The notes beneath the pieces are model-generated. The model was not told the DNA's origin, ran no database searches, and saw only the letters and a program-made list of their open reading frames with translations. Shown piece after piece: positions 6,318-9,297 of a DNA stretch of 9,297 bases (the first letter of the stretch is position 1; each line of letters starts with the position of its first letter). Source of the stretch: Gammaproteobacteria bacterium (lineage in GTDB: Bacteria; Pseudomonadota; Gammaproteobacteria; Enterobacterales; Kangiellaceae). The stretch lies in NCBI GenBank assembly GCA_013372875.1, contig JABXIW010000458.1:1-9297 (forward strand). Reading direction: 5' to 3'. Both the position numbers and the translations under genes were made by a program.

Positions 6318-7148
6318 ATGAAACAGAAAGATCACAATTATTCTTCAAAGTTTGAAGATGACATGAAAAAAGCTTTTAAAGAAGCCTCAAACGAGACGAC
6401 TTCTAGCGAGTTGGATCAGTCGATCTTGGCAATGGCGGAGAAGCATCATCAGCAAACTGAATCACTTGGATTTTTTAGTCGGATTTTCGCCTCAAAGCAG
6501 ATGAAGTATTTGCTATCCATGTCGGCAGCTTTGGTTATGACGGTGGGGATCGCTCGTTTTATGGTCTATTTAGGTAAGACCGATCAAGGTTTTGCACAAA
6601 GTGATGATATGTTGTTAGCGCAAGAAGCCGCTGCGGAGAAGTCGTTAGATAATTTTGCATTTGAAATGGCGGATGCAGAAACAGCTACTCCAGCGAGCCG
6701 TCAGGTGTCTGCAGCAAAAAAGCCAGAGCCAGCGCAGATTCCTGAGCTAGTAACTAACGAAGAGATGCGTCAAATTTTGAGTGAATCAAAATCAGAGTCC
6801 GATAGCTATGCCAAAGTGGCGAAACAAGAAAAAGAGTTGGCAGAAGAGCAGCTTGTGATGGTTACTGGTGCGCGCATGAAAAGAGCTGAAGCCGAGGCGG
6901 CGCCAGTGTTAAGCGTTACAAGCCAGACTAAAGAGGGCGACTCGATGTATCACGCTGGAGCGATGGATGAGGCGGTGGATATGACGCCAAAACCTCGCGC
7001 TTGGCTGCAAGAAATCTTCGAGCTTCTAGAAAAAAGTCATAAAAAACAAGCGCTTGAAGAGTGGTCTCAATTCAAAAACACTTATCCAGATCATCAGATC
7101 GAGCCAGAAATGCTACAAAAGCTAAAATCTATGGGCTTAGACGTTTAA
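6318..7148 (+). CDS. Single-pass membrane protein, candidate anti-sigma partner
   Basis: A 276-residue protein that is not a recognised named family. A charged N-terminal part (1-60) is followed by one hydrophobic helix (about 64-86), so the N terminus is likely cytoplasmic and the C-terminal 190 residues periplasmic. This is the topology of anti-sigma factors, and the gene sits directly after an ECF sigma gene. It contains no cysteine at all, so it cannot be a zinc-containing (ZAS) anti-sigma factor. The periplasmic part has an Ala/Glu-rich linker, a segment LVMVTGARMKR (179-189) resembling the VVVTGSRI of the vWA lipoprotein, and a helical C-terminal module (about 226-260) with the pattern W-L-x-E-I-x-x-L...A...F-x-x-x-Y-P. 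I have the impression that such a W...I..L...A..F...YP tail recurs in proteins of similar vWA/sigma operons, but could not check. The anti-sigma role is inferred from position and topology. Confidence 0.85.
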   Translation: MKQKDHNYSSKFEDDMKKAFKEASNETTSSELDQSILAMAEKHHQQTESLGFFSRIFASKQMKYLLSMSAALVMTVGIARFMVYLGKTDQGFAQSDDMLLAQEAAAEKSLDNFAFEMADAETATPASRQVSAAKKPEPAQIPELVTNEEMRQILSESKSESDSYAKVAKQEKELAEEQLVMVTGARMKRAEAEAAPVLSVTSQTKEGDSMYHAGAMDEAVDMTPKPRAWLQEIFELLEKSHKKQALEEWSQFKNTYPDHQIEPEMLQKLKSMGLDV

Positions 7149-7264
7149 AAATTCATCAATTCTAATGGCCTGCAAGCACTGATTTTAAAAGGATTTTCTT
7201 CACTTATTTATAGTTTTGGATCTAGCTTAAAACTGGCATCTAAAGTAAAATATCGCCCCTAAAA

Positions 7265-7278
7265 TTGACCTAAGTCAA
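7265..7278. promoter_or_regulatory. FNR/ANR/DNR-like dyad upstream of coxB
   Basis: TTGAC-CTAA-GTCAA is a perfect 5-bp dyad with a 4-base spacer. Known FNR/ANR sites read TTGAT-N4-ATCAA and sites of nitric-oxide-responsive members of the same family are close variants with TTGAC or GTCAA half-sites. Position upstream of a terminal oxidase gene and overlap with a possible -35 hexamer make oxygen- or NO-dependent repression plausible. The assignment is an inference from the site only. Confidence 0.45.
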
Positions 7279-7293
7279 CTCTATGCTTATCTT
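7265..7293 (+). promoter_or_regulatory. Candidate sigma-70 promoter for coxBA (distal)
   Basis: TTGACC (7265-7270, five of six to TTGACA) and TATCTT (7288-7293, four of six to TATAAT) are separated by 17 bases. Transcription would begin near 7300 and leave a leader of about 100 bases that includes the AAACC/GGTTT hairpin. Confidence 0.45.
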
Positions 7294-7301
7294 GGGGATT
7301 T

Positions 7302-7315
7302 AAACCTGTCGGTTT
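7302..7315. repeat. Small perfect hairpin in the coxB leader
   Basis: AAACC-TGTC-GGTTT forms a 5-bp stem with a 4-base loop. It has no T-run after it (GAAAAGATAA follows), so it is not a terminator. It would lie at the 5' end of a transcript from the distal promoter. Confidence 0.35.
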
Positions 7316-7353
7316 GAAAAGATAAATATAGGTTCTTAAGTCTTTGATAATTT

Positions 7354-7359
7354 TATAAT
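7354..7359 (+). promoter_or_regulatory. Consensus -10 hexamer, possible proximal coxB promoter
   Basis: TATAAT matches the sigma-70 -10 consensus exactly, about 40 bases upstream of the coxB ATG. No good -35 hexamer lies at 16-18 bases (GGTTCT at 17), so it would need an activator or may be chance in an AT-rich stretch. Confidence 0.3.
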
Positions 7360-7397
7360 TTCCCGTCTTTGGGGTTCTTTAACTAGTGGAGAGAAGC

Positions 7398-8561
7398 ATG
7401 TCATTGTTCCGCAAAATCGCTGTTGCTGTTGCGGCTCTATCAGTATTGGTACTGATGGGTTGTTCTGAGCAAGCGTATAATATGCGTGAAGGTGTGACGG
7501 ATATCAGTAAAGAGGTTTTTGAATTACACATGATCGCTTTTTGGGTCTGTGTAGCTATTGGTATTGTTACATTCGGCGCTATGTTTTACTCAATGTGGGC
7601 ACACCGCAAGAGTAAAAATCCTAACCCAGCTAAATTTTCGCACAGCACAACTGTTGAGCTAATTTGGACTATTATTCCTTTTATTATCTTGATTGCTTTA
7701 GCATGGCCAGCGGCTAAGCTATTGAATCGTATGGAAGTTGCCGAAGGCGATGATTTCGATATGGAAATCATGGTTAAAGGCTACAGATGGTATTGGGGCT
7801 ACGAATATTTAGATAATGACGATAACTTGCGCAATGACGTTAAGTTTTTCTCTAATTTGGATGAAAAGTCTCGAGAATTAAGTCTAGAGTCTCAAAAAAT
7901 GACTTTCTCAGCAGAGAAAATCACGGATCCTAACTTCCTATTAGAGGTTGATAACCCACTAGTTATTCCAGTAAACAAGAAAGTTAAGTTTTTAGTTACC
8001 GCTGAAGATGTGATCCACTCTTTCTGGGTTCCTGATTTCTCAGTAAAGAAAGATGCTGTTCCTGGCATTATCAATGACGTTTGGACAATTGTTCCTGAAA
8101 CGGGCATCTATCGTGGTGTATGTGCTGAGCTTTGCGGCGAATTGCACGGTTTCATGCCGATCGTAGTGAAAGTGGTTGAACAAGCGGAGTTTGACGAGTG
8201 GTATGCAGCGAAAGTTGCAGAAGCGGAAGCTGGTCCTGACTTAAATGAAAGATCATTGGCGCAATTAATGGCCGAAGGTGAAAAGGCTTACAACACAAGT
8301 TGTGCGGCTTGTCACGGTGCAGATGGTACTGGTGGTGTAGGTCCTAGCTTTATCGGTAGTGACTTGATTAAAGGTGATATTGCTAAACATATTGATATTG
8401 TTGTGAACGGGCAGGCTACTATGCCAGCATTCGGTAAGGTGCTTACACCTGCTGAAATCGCTGCGATTATCACTTATGAGCGTAACGCTTGGGGTAACGA
8501 TACAGGTGATAAAGTTCAGCCTCAAGAAATCCAAGACTTGTTAAATGGCGGGGGAGAATAA
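7398..8561 (+). CDS. coxB: Cytochrome c oxidase subunit II, caa3 type with fused cytochrome c
   Basis: Subunit II of an aa3-type proton-pumping oxidase; it takes electrons from cytochrome c and passes them to subunit I. The ATG at 7398 is preferred over an in-frame GTG at 7386 because GGAG (7388-7391) is spaced six bases from the ATG and overlaps the GTG start. From that ATG the protein has 387 residues. A signal peptide ends in L-M-G-C22, a plausible lipobox. Two membrane helices follow (about 44-66 and 86-106). [10 protein letters not shown] (128-137) is the conserved aromatic electron-entry strand. The CuA ligands are all present: H207, C242, E244, C246, H250 and M253. The C-terminal domain (about 285-370) is a cytochrome c with C302-A-A-C-H306 and probable axial M342 (TMPAFG), which makes this caa3-type. 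The stop is followed two bases later by coxA, so they are co-transcribed. Confidence 0.95.
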   Translation: MSLFRKIAVAVAALSVLVLMGCSEQAYNMREGVTDISKEVFELHMIAFWVCVAIGIVTFGAMFYSMWAHRKSKNPNPAKFSHSTTVELIWTIIPFIILIALAWPAAKLLNRMEVAEGDDFDMEIMVKGYRWYWGYEYLDNDDNLRNDVKFFSNLDEKSRELSLESQKMTFSAEKITDPNFLLEVDNPLVIPVNKKVKFLVTAEDVIHSFWVPDFSVKKDAVPGIINDVWTIVPETGIYRGVCAELCGELHGFMPIVVKVVEQAEFDEWYAAKVAEAEAGPDLNERSLAQLMAEGEKAYNTSCAACHGADGTGGVGPSFIGSDLIKGDIAKHIDIVVNGQATMPAFGKVLTPAEIAAIITYERNAWGNDTGDKVQPQEIQDLLNGGGE

Positions 8562-8563
8562 TC

Positions 8564-9297
8564 ATGGGTGACCATAAACCAACCGGCATTTCACGCTGGC
8601 TATTTACGACGAACCACAAAGACATCGGTACTATGTACCTAGTCTTCTCGTTCATCATGTTCTTGATTGGCGGTGGTATGGCTATGGTGATTCGTGCCGA
8701 GCTATTCCAGCCAGGTCTACAATTCGTAGATCCTAACTTCTTCAACCAAATGACTACGCTGCATGGTCTTATCATGGTATTCGGTGCCGTGATGCCAGCA
8801 ACCGTTGGTCTTGCTAACTGGTTGATCCCAATGATGATTGGTGCGCCTGATATGGCACTACCAAGAATGAACAACTGGAGCTTCTGGATTTTACCATTCG
8901 CTTTCTTCTTGTTGTTGTCATCATTGTTTATGGAAGGCGGTGCTCCAAACTTCGGTTGGACATTCTACGCTCCATTATCAACAACTTACGCGCCACCTAG
9001 CACCACCTTCTTTATCTTCGGTGTGCATATGATGGGTATCTCATCAATCATGGGTGCTATCAACGTAATCGTAACCGTATTCAACATGCGTGCTCCTGGC
9101 ATGACATTGATGAAAATGCCATTGTTCGTATGGACTTGGTTAATTACTGCATTCTTGCTTGTTATGGTTATGCCAGTATTAGCAGGCGCGGTAACTATGA
9201 TGTTAACGGACATCCACTTCGGTACTTCGTTCTTCGATGCCAAAGGTGGTGGTGATCCAGTATTGTTCCAGCACGTATTCTGGTTCTTCGGTCACCC
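8564..9297 (+). CDS. coxA: Cytochrome c oxidase subunit I (5' part, cut by window end)
   Basis: The first 244 codons of the catalytic subunit of the heme-copper oxidase; the gene runs off the window. GGAG (8553-8556) lies seven bases before the ATG. The protein opens with the conserved [16 protein letters not shown] (11-26), then several membrane helices. H67 ([11 protein letters not shown]) is the low-spin heme a ligand. WTFYAPLS (132-139) and [24 protein letters not shown] (144-167) are family-typical. The window ends at [10 protein letters not shown]244 is the CuB ligand of the HPEVY motif, whose tyrosine would be the cross-linked active-site residue just outside. The rest of the active site cannot be checked. 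Codons for Phe and Ile are strongly shifted to TTC and ATC compared with the genes upstream, consistent with high expression. Confidence 0.96.
   Translation, partial: MGDHKPTGISRWLFTTNHKDIGTMYLVFSFIMFLIGGGMAMVIRAELFQPGLQFVDPNFFNQMTTLHGLIMVFGAVMPATVGLANWLIPMMIGAPDMALPRMNNWSFWILPFAFFLLLSSLFMEGGAPNFGWTFYAPLSTTYAPPSTTFFIFGVHMMGISSIMGAINVIVTVFNMRAPGMTLMKMPLFVWTWLITAFLLVMVMPVLAGAVTMMLTDIHFGTSFFDAKGGGDPVLFQHVFWFFGH

Larger units (their letters stand above)
7149..7397 (+). other. Intergenic regulatory gap before the oxidase operon
   Basis: About 250 bases without a gene. No convincing terminator for the preceding operon was found. The second half holds a symmetric TTGAC-CTAA-GTCAA site (7265-7278), a TTGACC/TATCTT promoter-like pair (7265-7293), a perfect 5-bp hairpin AAACC-TGTC-GGTTT (7302-7315), a TATAAT hexamer (7354-7359) and a GGAG ribosome site (7388-7391). 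Confidence 0.6.

Noticed and set aside
7142..7200. Possible terminator after the membrane-protein gene (TAAAAATTCA with TGATTTTA).
   Set aside because: The stem is AT-only, imperfect and has no T-run following it.
7386..7397. GTG 7386 as the coxB start.
   Set aside because: The GTG overlaps the GGAG ribosome site that serves the ATG at 7398, and the ATG gives a normal signal peptide.
8470..9243. Minus-strand open frames opposite coxA and the end of coxB (8470-8874 and 8986-9243).
   Set aside because: They are antisense to highly conserved oxidase sequence and reflect its codon bias rather than coding.

Overview
The window looks like chromosomal DNA of a gammaproteobacterium with moderate-to-low GC. 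It starts in the Gly-Gly-Met tail of GroEL, carries a TfpX/TfpZ-type pilin accessory gene and a YiiD-type hotdog thioesterase gene, and ends in an aa3-type oxidase locus whose subunit II carries a C-terminal cytochrome c. A marine genus such as Kangiella would fit, but that is an impression from gene content and protein style, not something the sequence proves. No insertion sequence, tRNA, rRNA or CRISPR array was seen.

Layout. (1) 1-51 is the last 16 codons and stop of groL. (2) 52-410 holds no gene; it contains a long inverted repeat (85-96/135-146) and two related intrinsic terminators (201-232 and 327-356). (3) 411-3239 is a four-gene plus-strand operon: a membrane-anchored periplasmic protein of unknown function, a TfpX/TfpZ-family protein, an unknown cytoplasmic protein with an ambiguous start codon, and an exported dual-specificity-type phosphatase that overlaps its upstream neighbour by 4 nt. 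(4) 3261-3698 (minus strand) encodes a YiiD_C-type hotdog thioesterase. (5) 3817-7148 is a three-gene operon: a YfbK-like von Willebrand A lipoprotein, an ECF sigma factor, and a single-pass membrane protein in the position of an anti-sigma factor. (6) 7149-7397 is a regulatory gap with a symmetric TTGAC-N4-GTCAA site and promoter-like elements. (7) 7398-9297 holds coxB (subunit II with CuA and a fused cytochrome c domain, caa3 type) and the 5' part of coxA, cut at the window edge just after the first CuB-ligand histidine.

How the genes work together. The oxidase genes form the start of a terminal respiratory complex. The vWA/ECF/membrane-protein operon reads as a self-contained envelope-sensing module: a lipoprotein outside the inner membrane, a membrane-spanning protein reaching from cytoplasm to periplasm, and a sigma factor. 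Both non-sigma proteins carry a V-[VM]-V-T-G-[SA]-R-[IM] segment resembling the start of TonB-dependent receptor plug domains, and a possible ECF-type promoter lies upstream of the first gene. This is the part of the window most likely to hold under-described biology. The 411-3239 operon is also unusual: a pilin accessory family member with no pilin gene beside it, grouped with an exported phosphatase and two unknowns.
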